This document shows positions 25,617 to 33,421 of a stretch of DNA of 56,369 nucleotides, one piece after another; the first letter of the stretch is position 1; every line of letters begins with the position of its first letter. The notes below the pieces were generated by a model, which had not been told where the DNA came from, ran no database searches, and saw only the letters and a program-made list of their open reading frames with translations. The DNA lies in contig JAFXBE010000065.1 in assembly GCA_017516765.1 (NCBI GenBank), positions 1 to 56,369 on the forward strand, read 5' to 3'. Source of the DNA: Clostridia bacterium (GTDB taxonomy: Bacteria; Bacillota; Clostridia; Christensenellales; Aristaeellaceae). The position numbers were made by a program, and so were the translations under genes.

Positions 25617-27491
25617 ATGGCCTGTTTTACTGTACAATCCCCCAGCGGACGGGTCTATCTCTACATCACCTTGCAGGACGGAAAACTCTTTTGGAACGCC
25701 GATATGGACGGCGTTTCCCTGACCGACGGCTCGCCCCTTGGCATCCGGCTGGAGGGCTGCGACCTGACCGGCGGCTTTTCCCTTTTGCGGGAGGAGCGGG
25801 GGCAGATCGACGATACTTATGTGATCCCCGCCTTTAAGAAGGCGCAGTGCCGCGACCATGCCAACACCCTTTCGCTGCATTTGCGCAATGCCGAAGGCTG
25901 CCTGACGGTGGAAGCCCGCGCCTACGACGACGGCGCAGCCCTGCGCCTGCGGATGGACGGGGTGGGGGACTGCTGTGTGCTGGGCGAGACCACCGGCTTC
26001 GACATTCCCAAGACCGCCGGGCAGGTGTACGGCATGAAGTACACCTTCTCCTACGAGGATCATTACCACCCCATCCCGTTGTGCGACATGGCGCAGAACA
26101 ACCTTGTGTTCCCTGTGCTGGTGGATTGCGGCAGGGGCATTTGGGCGCTGTATGCCGAGGCGGCGGTCTTTGGCGATTACGGCGGCAGCACCCTCTGCGC
26201 TGCCGAGGCGGATCCCTCCACGCTGCTGGTTCGGCAGGCCCCGGATCAGCTGGGCGGCACCCAAACCCGGTTGCCCCTTGCCACCCCGTGGCGTGTGGTG
26301 CTCTGCGGCGACCTGAACGCCATTGCCACCTCCAACACGCTGGAAAACCTGAACCCGCCCTCCATCGTGGAGGATCCCTCCTTCATCCGTCCGGGTACTT
26401 CTGCCTGGAGCTGGATGACCGAGAACGATTCCACCAAGGATCCCGTGCGCTGCCGGGAGTATGTGGATTACGCCGCCGCCATGGGCTTTGACTACTATCT
26501 GGCGGATGGCGGCTGGCCCGGCACGGTGGATATCCCCGAGCTGGTGCGCTATGCGGAGCAGAAGGGCGTCAAGATCTGGATCTGGGAGCACAGCGCAGCC
26601 ATCCGCTCGCCGGAGATCGCCGAGGAAAAGCTGAGCCTGTGGGCATCCTGGGGCGTGGTGGGCGTCAAGATCGACTTTTTCGAATCCGACGGCGCGCACC
26701 GGGTGGAGCAGTACGATTATCTGGCGAAGATCGCCGCAAAGCATAAGCTGATGGTCAACTTCCACGGCTGCATGAAGCCTGCGGGCGAGAGCCGCACCTG
26801 GCCTCATGTGATGACCCGGGAGGGCGTGATGGGTGGGGAGTACCTGCAGAATTTCTCCACCTTCCTGCCCGGCGGACCGGATGCCGCCCACAACTGCACG
26901 TTGCCTTTCACCCGCAACGCCATGGGCCCCATGGATTACACGCCCGTGTGCTACAACACCTATCTGACCGGCACCACCGATGCCCATCAGACGGCGCTGA
27001 CGGTGATCTTTACCAGCTACATCCTGCACATCGGCGAGGGGGCGGAAAAGGTGCTGGCGCATCCTGCCCGCCCCTTCCTGAGCCGGGTGCCCGCCGCATG
27101 GGACGAGACCCGTGTGCTGGAGGCGTATCCCGCCAACTTTGTGACCATGGCGCGCCGCAAAGGGGATGTATGGTATCTGGGCGGCATCTGTGCCCGCCGC
27201 CCCCGCAATGCCAAGGTACACTTCGATTTTCTGGAGGATGGCGCACCCTACACCGTCACCCTCTATGCGGATGATCTGAGCGACGAGCGTCCCTTCGATG
27301 TGGCGGAGGGGGCTCTGCCTGCGCCGGATGCCGCGCTAGTGGCGCAGCTGGAGGCCATGAGCCAGCGTCCCGCCCATCATCAGCATGATATGCACCTGAT
27401 GCGGATCGAGCAGCTGACCGTGCGCAAGGGGGATGTGGTGACCGTGCCCATGAGCGTGAACGGCGGTTTTGCGATGGTGGTGGAGAGGTAA
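25617..27491 (+). CDS. GH97 family glycosidase, cytoplasmic
   Basis: 624 residues from the ATG at 25617; GGCAGGA lies upstream and the -10 box rules out the earlier start. No signal peptide. An N-terminal beta-sandwich (to about 250) is followed by a TIM barrel and a small C-terminal beta-domain, the GH97 layout. The barrel shows VGVKIDFFESDG, where retaining GH97 enzymes carry their Asp nucleophile, and NFHGCMKPAGESRTWPHV followed by GVMGGEY, also typical. Retaining members include alpha-galactosidases and, in some bacteria, beta-L-arabinopyranosidases. The nearby arabinan genes make the latter possible, but the sequence does not settle it. Confidence 0.85.
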   Translation: MACFTVQSPSGRVYLYITLQDGKLFWNADMDGVSLTDGSPLGIRLEGCDLTGGFSLLREERGQIDDTYVIPAFKKAQCRDHANTLSLHLRNAEGCLTVEARAYDDGAALRLRMDGVGDCCVLGETTGFDIPKTAGQVYGMKYTFSYEDHYHPIPLCDMAQNNLVFPVLVDCGRGIWALYAEAAVFGDYGGSTLCAAEADPSTLLVRQAPDQLGGTQTRLPLATPWRVVLCGDLNAIATSNTLENLNPPSIVEDPSFIRPGTSAWSWMTENDSTKDPVRCREYVDYAAAMGFDYYLADGGWPGTVDIPELVRYAEQKGVKIWIWEHSAAIRSPEIAEEKLSLWASWGVVGVKIDFFESDGAHRVEQYDYLAKIAAKHKLMVNFHGCMKPAGESRTWPHVMTREGVMGGEYLQNFSTFLPGGPDAAHNCTLPFTRNAMGPMDYTPVCYNTYLTGTTDAHQTALTVIFTSYILHIGEGAEKVLAHPARPFLSRVPAAWDETRVLEAYPANFVTMARRKGDVWYLGGICARRPRNAKVHFDFLEDGAPYTVTLYADDLSDERPFDVAEGALPAPDAALVAQLEAMSQRPAHHQHDMHLMRIEQLTVRKGDVVTVPMSVNGGFAMVVER

Positions 27492-27507
27492 AAAAGTGAA
27501 TAGAACG

Positions 27508-27552
27508 ACCCGCCCCCGGAGAACAGTTGGTTTCTCCGGGGGTGGGTTTTTG
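27508..27552 (+). terminator. Terminator after the GH97 gene
   Basis: ACCCGCCCCCGGAGAA (27508-27523) pairs with TTTCTCCGGGGGTGGGT (27531-27547), followed by TTTTTGG. A clear intrinsic terminator closing the GC-rich part before the CRISPR-Cas block. Confidence 0.85.
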
Positions 27553-27579
27553 GTGCTGTGTGTTGTGGGGGACATAGCA

Positions 27580-27608
27580 TAGACCGTTATGGCAATATGT
27601 GGTACAAT
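27580..27608 (+). promoter_or_regulatory. Promoter of cas3
   Basis: TAGACC (4 of 6 consensus bases), 17-bp spacer, TACAAT with a TG one base before it (extended -10). It gives cas3 its own promoter, separate from the one in front of cas5c. Confidence 0.55.
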
Positions 27609-27654
27609 ACAAATATTCTGAAAAGGGCGCAAATTGAAAATCGAATTTGTATAA

Positions 27655-29841
27655 TTGGATATCGAAAGGGGTTATAGGCAAGGATCAGAGTTGATTGGAG
27701 GTGTTCTTACGCTATACATAACCCATAAAAAAGCGAATGGAGAATATCAGAAGTTGTTGGATCATTTGCTGGGTGTGGCAGAACTGGCAAAACAGTTTGC
27801 TGCACCATTTGATGCCAGCGAACATGCTTACCGTACCGGACTTCTACATGATGTAGGAAAATACAGCCCGGCAGCCCAACGGCGGCAAAATGATCCGGAA
27901 CATACTTCTCTGGTTGACCACTCAACGGCAGGTGCGCAGGTGGCGCAGAATCTATATCACGACACCAGTGCAGCTGCTGCTATTGCCGGCCACCATGGCG
28001 GCTTGTTGAACTGTGGGAGCAGGGCCTGCGAAGATGGGACTCTGATGGGGCGTCTCCAGAAAAAGTTAGATGGTCCACTTGACTCGTCGGCGTGGAAAAC
28101 GGAGGTTTTTCCGCAGCAGCAGATGTATATGCCATCGTGGCTGCACTCACTTTCTAAGAAAAAAGGTCTGTACTCGCTGTCAGTTTATATAAGAATGTTG
28201 TTTTCCTGTCTGGTGGATGCGGATTATCTGGATACAGAAGCCTTTATGTCTGACGGAAAAACGGAACGGGCAGTCTCACTGCCGCTTTCTGCTTTGATGG
28301 AACGGCTACAGCAACATGTTCAGCCGTGGCTTGACTCTGCATCGTCTGCTTTGAATATGAAAAGGAACGAGCTTCTGCGGAGATGCATGAAAGGTGATGA
28401 ATCGTCAAAGGGATTGTATACAATGACAATTCCAACCGGTGGTGGAAAAACGGTAGCCTCGTTGGCGTTTGCTTTGTCGCATGCAATTCAGCATGGTTTG
28501 ACCCGGATTATTTATGTGGTACCGTATACAAGCATAATTGAGCAGAATGCGCAATGTTTTCGAGAGATCGTTGGAGAAGAAGCAGTATTGGAACACCACT
28601 CCAATATCAATTTTGATGACACTGACGAAAAATCTATGAGATCGGCAGCGGAGAATTGGGATGCCCCTATTATTGTTACTACTGCTGTCCAGTTTTTTGA
28701 ATCGCTGTACTCCAATCAAACTTCCAGATGCCGTAAACTCCATAACATATCCAATTCGGTAATCATTTTTGACGAGGCACAGATGCTGCCTGTACCGTAC
28801 TTGAGGCCTTGTGTGAATATGATCGCAGAACTGGTGGAGCATTATGGTTCAACAGCTGTATTGTGTACTGCCACACAGCCAGCCCTTGATAGCTTGATTG
28901 CCAATTATGCACCCGAATTGGCATGCAAGGAGATTACAGAAAACACGGGTGAGCTATATACATTCTTCCGGCGTACGAAGTTTTGCTGCGAAGGCGTTTT
29001 CAGCGAGGAAGCTTTGGTCGAGAACTTGCTCCACTCTCAACAGGTGTTGTGTATTGTTAATTCGCGCAAAAGGGCAAACGAACTGTACCAAATGCTGGGG
29101 CAGCAAGGGCGTTTTCATCTTTCTACGCTTATGACACCAGAGCATAGAAGCAGAACGCTTAAAAAAATAAAAGAACGGCTGAATAAAGGATTGGTATGCA
29201 GGGTAATATCCACAAGTTTGATAGAAGCGGGTGTGGATCTGGACTTCCCTACTGTATGGCGTGAAGAGGCAGGTCTGGATTCTGTGCTGCAAGCAGCTGG
29301 TCGTTGCAACAGAGAGGGAAAACGCCCGTTGGAAGAAAGCCTTGTGCATGTTTTCCGATTTGGTGAAAGACCACCGAAAATGTTTATGCAGAATATCACC
29401 GCGCTGAACAAGGTGTTGGATAGGTTTGAAGACATTGCTACACCGGAAGCGATCACATACTATTTCCGGCAATTGTTGTTTATGGTCGGGGAAGACGCCT
29501 TGGATACCAACGGGATCGTTGATAAGTGTACAAGACTAGCTTTCAGAGATGTTAAGGAGAGTTTCCGTATTATTGACGATGAAACGATACCGGTTTATAT
29601 ACCAACCGTAAATAACGCGCATTTGCTTCAAGCGCTTCGTGATCAGACGATCTCTCGTTATGGTCTGCGAGAACTTGGCAGAGATGTGGTCAATGTTTAT
29701 TCTCAGCATTTTGAGATGCTGCGCGGATATATGTACTGTTCCAAGGATGATAGTTTTGGAATTCTACAGGATGCAGATCGGTATGACGAGGAATGCGGGT
29801 TGCTTTTGGAACCGTCAACGGGTATGAAGTGGTTTCCGTGA
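27655..29841 (+). CDS. cas3: Cas3 helicase-nuclease of a type I-C CRISPR system
   Basis: 728 residues as drawn. HD nuclease: DHLLGVAELA, LLHDVGK (H65-D66) and GHHGG. Helicase: Walker A TIPTGGGKT (about residue 260), DEAQ box (IIFDEAQML), motif III TATQP and motif VI QAAGRCNREG. All parts look intact, so it should unwind and degrade DNA marked by Cascade. The start is unclear. Relatives begin at a Met equal to the Leu codon CTA at 27712, ten bases after GGAGG, so the normal ATG seems lost. Candidates are TTG at 27691 (AAGGA seven bases upstream) or TTG at 27655 (no site). It is separated from cas5c by 265 bases holding the guide-RNA-like element. Confidence 0.93.
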   Translation: MDIERGYRQGSELIGGVLTLYITHKKANGEYQKLLDHLLGVAELAKQFAAPFDASEHAYRTGLLHDVGKYSPAAQRRQNDPEHTSLVDHSTAGAQVAQNLYHDTSAAAAIAGHHGGLLNCGSRACEDGTLMGRLQKKLDGPLDSSAWKTEVFPQQQMYMPSWLHSLSKKKGLYSLSVYIRMLFSCLVDADYLDTEAFMSDGKTERAVSLPLSALMERLQQHVQPWLDSASSALNMKRNELLRRCMKGDESSKGLYTMTIPTGGGKTVASLAFALSHAIQHGLTRIIYVVPYTSIIEQNAQCFREIVGEEAVLEHHSNINFDDTDEKSMRSAAENWDAPIIVTTAVQFFESLYSNQTSRCRKLHNISNSVIIFDEAQMLPVPYLRPCVNMIAELVEHYGSTAVLCTATQPALDSLIANYAPELACKEITENTGELYTFFRRTKFCCEGVFSEEALVENLLHSQQVLCIVNSRKRANELYQMLGQQGRFHLSTLMTPEHRSRTLKKIKERLNKGLVCRVISTSLIEAGVDLDFPTVWREEAGLDSVLQAAGRCNREGKRPLEESLVHVFRFGERPPKMFMQNITALNKVLDRFEDIATPEAITYYFRQLLFMVGEDALDTNGIVDKCTRLAFRDVKESFRIIDDETIPVYIPTVNNAHLLQALRDQTISRYGLRELGRDVVNVYSQHFEMLRGYMYCSKDDSFGILQDADRYDEECGLLLEPSTGMKWFP

Positions 29842-29885
29842 AAAAAGCAACACGCGGAGAATGCTATATATTCTCCGCGTGTTGC
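29841..29885 (-). terminator. Terminator of the minus-strand guide-RNA-like transcript
   Basis: A perfect 16-bp stem (29847-29862 with 29870-29885, core ACGCGGAGAAT) with a 7-nt loop. The U-tract lies on the minus-strand side (six A on the plus strand, 29841-29846, touching the cas3 stop codon). On the plus strand the hairpin is followed by AACAAATAAA, not a T-run. So it is built for a transcript running towards cas3, though it may weakly end cas3 mRNA too. Confidence 0.8.
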
Positions 29886-29928
29886 AACAAATAAAATTAC
29901 TGTTTCAACCCACTGGTGCATACCAGAC
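29841..29928 (-). ncRNA. CRISPR-derived guide-RNA-like element between cas3 and cas5c
   Basis: Read on the minus strand. A 27-nt pseudo-repeat (29928-29902) starts with GTCT like the array repeat, has a 5-bp stem CTGGT/ACCAG with a 4-nt loop in place of the 8-bp stem, and ends with the 11-nt handle TGGGTTGAAAC (array repeat: TGGGTTGAAAT). A 17-nt guide AGTAATTTTATTTGTTG (29901-29885) follows and runs into the terminator hairpin. Its target is 29977-29961 on the same strand, preceded by TTC (29980-29978): guide positions 1-11 and 13-17 match and only position 12 differs. The predicted RNA of about 88 nt would begin at the pseudo-repeat. Type I-C Cas5c cuts repeats at the base of the stem, leaving an 11-nt handle, so it could plausibly be processed and loaded into Cascade. 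It resembles CreA/CreR-type RNAs known from other CRISPR types. Expression is not shown. Confidence 0.8.
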
Positions 29929-29934
29929 ATCAAG

Positions 29935-29963
29935 ATGGTATCATAACAGCACAAACAAGTCAA
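29935..29963 (-). promoter_or_regulatory. Predicted promoter of the guide-RNA-like element
   Basis: On the minus strand TTGACT (29963-29958), 17-bp spacer, TACCAT (29940-29935) with TG one base before it (extended -10). Transcription would start near 29928, exactly at the 5' end of the pseudo-repeat. The first three bases of the -35 box are also the last three matched bases of the guide's target. Confidence 0.65.
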
Positions 29964-29980
29964 CATATAAAATTACTGAA
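29961..29980 (-). promoter_or_regulatory. PAM-flanked target site of the guide-like RNA
   Basis: TTC (29980-29978) followed by a 17-nt stretch matching the guide at 16 positions. TTC is the usual PAM of type I-C systems. The mismatch is at position 12; in type I Cascade every sixth guide base is flipped out, so it would not matter. Beyond position 17 there is no match, which would favour binding without DNA cutting. Cascade here would cover the RNA's own -35 box and sit next to the cas5c promoter. Confidence 0.75.
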
Positions 29981-29989
29981 AAAAATATA

Positions 29990-30018
29990 TTGAATTGATG
30001 AAGAACGTGTGGTAAAGT
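29990..30018 (+). promoter_or_regulatory. Predicted promoter of cas5c-cas8c-cas7
   Basis: TTGAAT (29990-29995), 17-bp spacer, TAAAGT (30013-30018) with TG one base before (extended -10). The expected start near 30025 leaves an 80-base leader with a small inverted repeat ATACCG/CGGTAT (about 30048-30071). The promoter diverges from that of the guide-like RNA. Confidence 0.6.
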
Positions 30019-30106
30019 AGCCTTGTCTGGTGAATGTGTTTCGAACAATACCGGGTGGCATGAAGCGGTATAAGAAAACTCAATAGAATTATTGGAGGTG
30101 AAATGG

Positions 30107-30754
30107 TTGTCGATCAGAATGGAAATCTGGGGAAACGAGGCATGCTTTAGCAGACCGGAGATGAAAACCGAACGTGTAAGCTACGATACGATTACTCCAA
30201 GCGCAGCACGCGGGATAGTGGAAGCAGTGTATTTTCATCCGGGACTTAGATGGTATATAGATCGTATCTATGTATTGTCGCCCATTCGTTTTACGAATTT
30301 GCGCCGCAACGAAGTAAGGTCTAAAGTTTCACACATGAATGCGCTAAGCGCAGCCAATAGAACGAGTCAGAATCTCTATCTTGTTACTGCAAATGATATT
30401 CAGCAACGCGCCTCGCTGATGCTGCGGGATGTACACTATGTTATTGAAGCGCACTTTGAGATGACGGACAAAGCGACCCCATCCGACAACCCGGGTAAAT
30501 TTCAGGATATCATCAAACGCCGCCTGCGGCGGGGGCAATGCTACAGCCAGCCATATCTGGGGTGCAGGGAATGCACAGCTCATTTTGCCCTTTGGGAGAA
30601 GAACGAGATCCCAACCATACAAGAAACCCGCGATCTTGGGTGGTGCCTGTACGACATGGATTACAGCGACCCACAGAATATTGTGCCAATGTTCTATAGG
30701 GCGCAGATGGTCAATGGTGTGATCGATTGCCGGAATTGCGAGGTGGTAAGATGA
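30107..30754 (+). CDS. cas5c: Cas5c (Cas5d), crRNA-processing Cascade subunit
   Basis: 215 residues from the TTG at 30107, eight bases after GGAGG; an earlier TTG at 30092 overlaps the ribosome-binding site. The N-terminus MEIWGNEACFSRPEMKTERVSYDTITPSA is diagnostic of type I-C Cas5 (family usually 210-240 residues). In I-C systems this protein replaces Cas6: it cuts the repeat at the base of its stem and stays on the 5' handle. It ends in an ATGA overlap with cas8c. Confidence 0.93.
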   Translation: MSIRMEIWGNEACFSRPEMKTERVSYDTITPSAARGIVEAVYFHPGLRWYIDRIYVLSPIRFTNLRRNEVRSKVSHMNALSAANRTSQNLYLVTANDIQQRASLMLRDVHYVIEAHFEMTDKATPSDNPGKFQDIIKRRLRRGQCYSQPYLGCRECTAHFALWEKNEIPTIQETRDLGWCLYDMDYSDPQNIVPMFYRAQMVNGVIDCRNCEVVR

Positions 30755-32496
30755 TCCTTCAAGCGTTGGTGGAGCTATATGAAGCTCTTGCCGTCAAAGG
30801 AATTCTGGAACAGCCGGGTTGGTCATCTGCCAAGGTGGCATGGGGGCTTGAACTGGACGAAACAGGAAGGCTGCTCTATTGCTTGCCGCTGCAACGGGAG
30901 ATTGTCAAAAACAAGAAGGTGGTTACTGTTGCACGAGAGATGAAGGTGCCCACACCGGTTAAGCGTACGGTTGGTATCGAAGCCAATTTCCTTTGTGATA
31001 ATTCGTCGTATGTACTAGGTGTGGATGTAAAGGGAAAGCCCGAACGTACATTGCGGTGCTTCGGGGCATTCAAGGACAAGCAGCACAGATTGCTTGATGG
31101 ATGCAGCCATCCCGCCGCCGTAGCACTGTTGAGGTTTCTTGATGACTGGAAGCCGGATGCGGCATTGCAGCAGCCCGTGTTGAAGGAGCATGTGGATGAT
31201 ATCATAAAGGGCGGCAATCTGGTGTTTGTGTATGAGGGCGCATTCGTACATGATATACCCGAAATAAGAAGCATCTGGCAGGCTGCATATTCAGACGAGG
31301 AAAACGCGGTGTACCGGCAGTGTCTGGTAACAGGAAAAACGGCGCCTGTGCAGATCCTCCATCCCAGCATAAAGGGTATACCGGGTGCCCAATCTTCTGG
31401 AGCATCGCTTGTATCCTTCAATGCACCGTCTGCAGAATCGTATGGGTGTGACGAATCGCAGGGGCTTAATGCTCCCGTAAGCACTTATGCTGCGTTTGCA
31501 TATGGCGCTGCCCTTAACTATCTGATAAGCAGCGAAAAACACCACCTTCGCATCGGCGATACCACCGCGGTATTCTGGGCAGAGGACGGGCAGGAAGTAT
31601 ATGCGGAGTATTTGCACGATATGATGGGAAGCAACAATATGGACGATGGGTCGCTTCTCGGCACGCTGAATGCTATTGCCGACGGCAAGAATATCGCTTG
31701 GAACAATTTGCCACTGGAGGCTTCCAACCGGTTCTATATTTTGGGGCTTGCCCCAAATGCTGCCCGTCTTTCTGTGCGATTTTTCCTGTGTAATACCTTT
31801 GGTGAACTGATGCGGAACATTCAAGTGCATCAGACGGCATTGGACATTGTTAAACCGCTTTACGACCATTGGAACGAACTATCCGTGTGGTGGCTGCTGA
31901 ATGAGACGGTAAACCAGAACTCTCGAGATAAGCAGCCGCATCCGCAGATGGCGGGAGATCTGATGCGGGCAATATTGCAAGGCGAAGCGGTTCCGTACCC
32001 AACCACATTGTTCAGTCAGGTTCAGCTACGAATTCGGGCAGAAAGAAAGATCAGCCGGGGAAGAGCTGCCATTATCAAAGCTTTTCTGTGGCGAAATAAG
32101 AGCTTTTTACACAAGGAGGTTTTGACCGTGCAATTGAACGAGGAGACCAATTATCTACCCTATCTGCTGGGTCGGCTGTTCTCGATACTGGAAAACCTGC
32201 AGGAAAAAGCCAACCCCGGCATTAATGCCACCATTAGAGACCGGTATTTCAATTCTGCTACCGCAACACCTGCTATCGTTTTTCCAACGCTGATCCGATT
32301 GGCTCAGGCGCACCTTAAAAAACTGTCTGCCGGAGATAAAACGTATTTTGACAGGCAGATAAGAAAGATTATGGAGAAAATTAGCGAAAGTTATCCGGCG
32401 CGGTTGTCGCTGCATGATCAGGGTGTATTCCAACTTGGTTATTATCATCAAACACAGAGCCGTTTTATCAAAAAGGAGGAGAAAGAAAATGTCTGA
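30751..32496 (+). CDS. cas8c: Cas8c (Csd1), large subunit of type I-C Cascade
   Basis: 581 residues from the ATG at 30751, overlapping cas5c by four bases. The N-terminus (MILQALVELYEAL) and segments such as YGCDESQGLNAPVS and AAFAYGAALNYLI are typical of Csd1/Cas8c. It recognises the PAM and opens the target DNA; in I-C the small subunit Cas11c is often made from an internal start inside this gene. A good candidate is the ACAAGGAGG at about 32113, followed by the GTG at about 32128 (VQLNEETNYLPYLLG), which would give a product of about 120 residues. It overlaps cas7 by eight bases. Confidence 0.93.
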   Translation: MILQALVELYEALAVKGILEQPGWSSAKVAWGLELDETGRLLYCLPLQREIVKNKKVVTVAREMKVPTPVKRTVGIEANFLCDNSSYVLGVDVKGKPERTLRCFGAFKDKQHRLLDGCSHPAAVALLRFLDDWKPDAALQQPVLKEHVDDIIKGGNLVFVYEGAFVHDIPEIRSIWQAAYSDEENAVYRQCLVTGKTAPVQILHPSIKGIPGAQSSGASLVSFNAPSAESYGCDESQGLNAPVSTYAAFAYGAALNYLISSEKHHLRIGDTTAVFWAEDGQEVYAEYLHDMMGSNNMDDGSLLGTLNAIADGKNIAWNNLPLEASNRFYILGLAPNAARLSVRFFLCNTFGELMRNIQVHQTALDIVKPLYDHWNELSVWWLLNETVNQNSRDKQPHPQMAGDLMRAILQGEAVPYPTTLFSQVQLRIRAERKISRGRAAIIKAFLWRNKSFLHKEVLTVQLNEETNYLPYLLGRLFSILENLQEKANPGINATIRDRYFNSATATPAIVFPTLIRLAQAHLKKLSAGDKTYFDRQIRKIMEKISESYPARLSLHDQGVFQLGYYHQTQSRFIKKEEKENV

Positions 32497-33421
32497 AGTG
32501 ATTCGTAACCGCTATGATTTCGTTGTTTTGTTTGATGTTGAAAACGGTAACCCGAACGGCGACCCCGATGCCGGCAATATGCCCCGTATCGACCCCGAAA
32601 CCAACTGCGGCATCGTAACAGATGTATGCCTGAAACGGAAAATTCGCAACTATGTGGAAACCTTGAAAGAGGATGAAGAAGGGTATGCCATCTATATCAA
32701 GGAGGGTGTGCCGCTGAACCGGAGCGATGTGGGAGCCGGGGACGAATTGAATGTGAAAGAAGAACTCGCTTCTCTCTCCGGGGCTTCTAAGGAGGAAGCC
32801 AAAAAGATCGGTGCCAGAATGAAGAGCAAGGATCCGCGCATCGACGAAAAACTGCGGGATTATATGTGCAAGCACTTTTTCGATGTACGTACCTTTGGTG
32901 CCGTAATGACAACCTTTATGAAGGCGGCCTTGAATTGCGGGCAGGTACGTGGGCCTGTGCAGCTTGGCTTTGCGCGTAGTGTAGACCCTGTTATGCCGCA
33001 AGAGGTAACGATTACCCGTATGGCGATCACCACTGAAGCCGATGCTGCCAAAAAAGATACGGAGATGGGGCGTAAATTTGTGATCCCTTATGGCTTGTAC
33101 CGGACAGAAGGTTTTGTTTCGGCAAATCTTGCCAGAAAAACCACCGGTTTTACCGAGGAAGATCTTTCCCTTTTGTGGGATGCCATCATCAATATGTTTG
33201 AAAATGACCGTTCTGCGGCACGTGGAAAAATGGCTGTTCGGGAACTGATTGTCTTTAAGCACGAAAGCGAGCTGGGCAACGCACCAGCGTGGAAGCTGTT
33301 TGATAAAGTGCATGTTGAACGGAAGGAAGGTGTGCAGCCTGCCCGCAGCTATCATGATTATACTGTTACGGTTGATACAGAACAACTTCCGGAGGGTGTT
33401 ACCTGTGTAAGAATGCTGTAA
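32489..33421 (+). CDS. cas7: Cas7 (Csd2), backbone subunit of type I-C Cascade
   Basis: 310 residues from the ATG at 32489, with AAAAGGAGG upstream inside the end of cas8c. Typical Csd2 features: RYDFVVLFDVENGNPNGDPDAGNMPRID at the N-terminus, the DVRTFGAVM segment near residue 130 and RAARGKMAVREL-like region (RSAARGKMAVREL) near 245. Several copies coat the crRNA. In most I-C operons cas4, cas1 and cas2 follow directly; here the leader and array follow instead. Confidence 0.94.
   Translation: MSEVIRNRYDFVVLFDVENGNPNGDPDAGNMPRIDPETNCGIVTDVCLKRKIRNYVETLKEDEEGYAIYIKEGVPLNRSDVGAGDELNVKEELASLSGASKEEAKKIGARMKSKDPRIDEKLRDYMCKHFFDVRTFGAVMTTFMKAALNCGQVRGPVQLGFARSVDPVMPQEVTITRMAITTEADAAKKDTEMGRKFVIPYGLYRTEGFVSANLARKTTGFTEEDLSLLWDAIINMFENDRSAARGKMAVRELIVFKHESELGNAPAWKLFDKVHVERKEGVQPARSYHDYTVTVDTEQLPEGVTCVRML

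Noticed and set aside
29986..30106. A CreT-like toxin RNA next to the guide-like RNA
   Set aside because: The leader of cas5c shows no small open frame with its own ribosome-binding site and rare codons, and the target site sits at the guide RNA's own promoter. A pure cas-regulating role fits better than a toxin pair.
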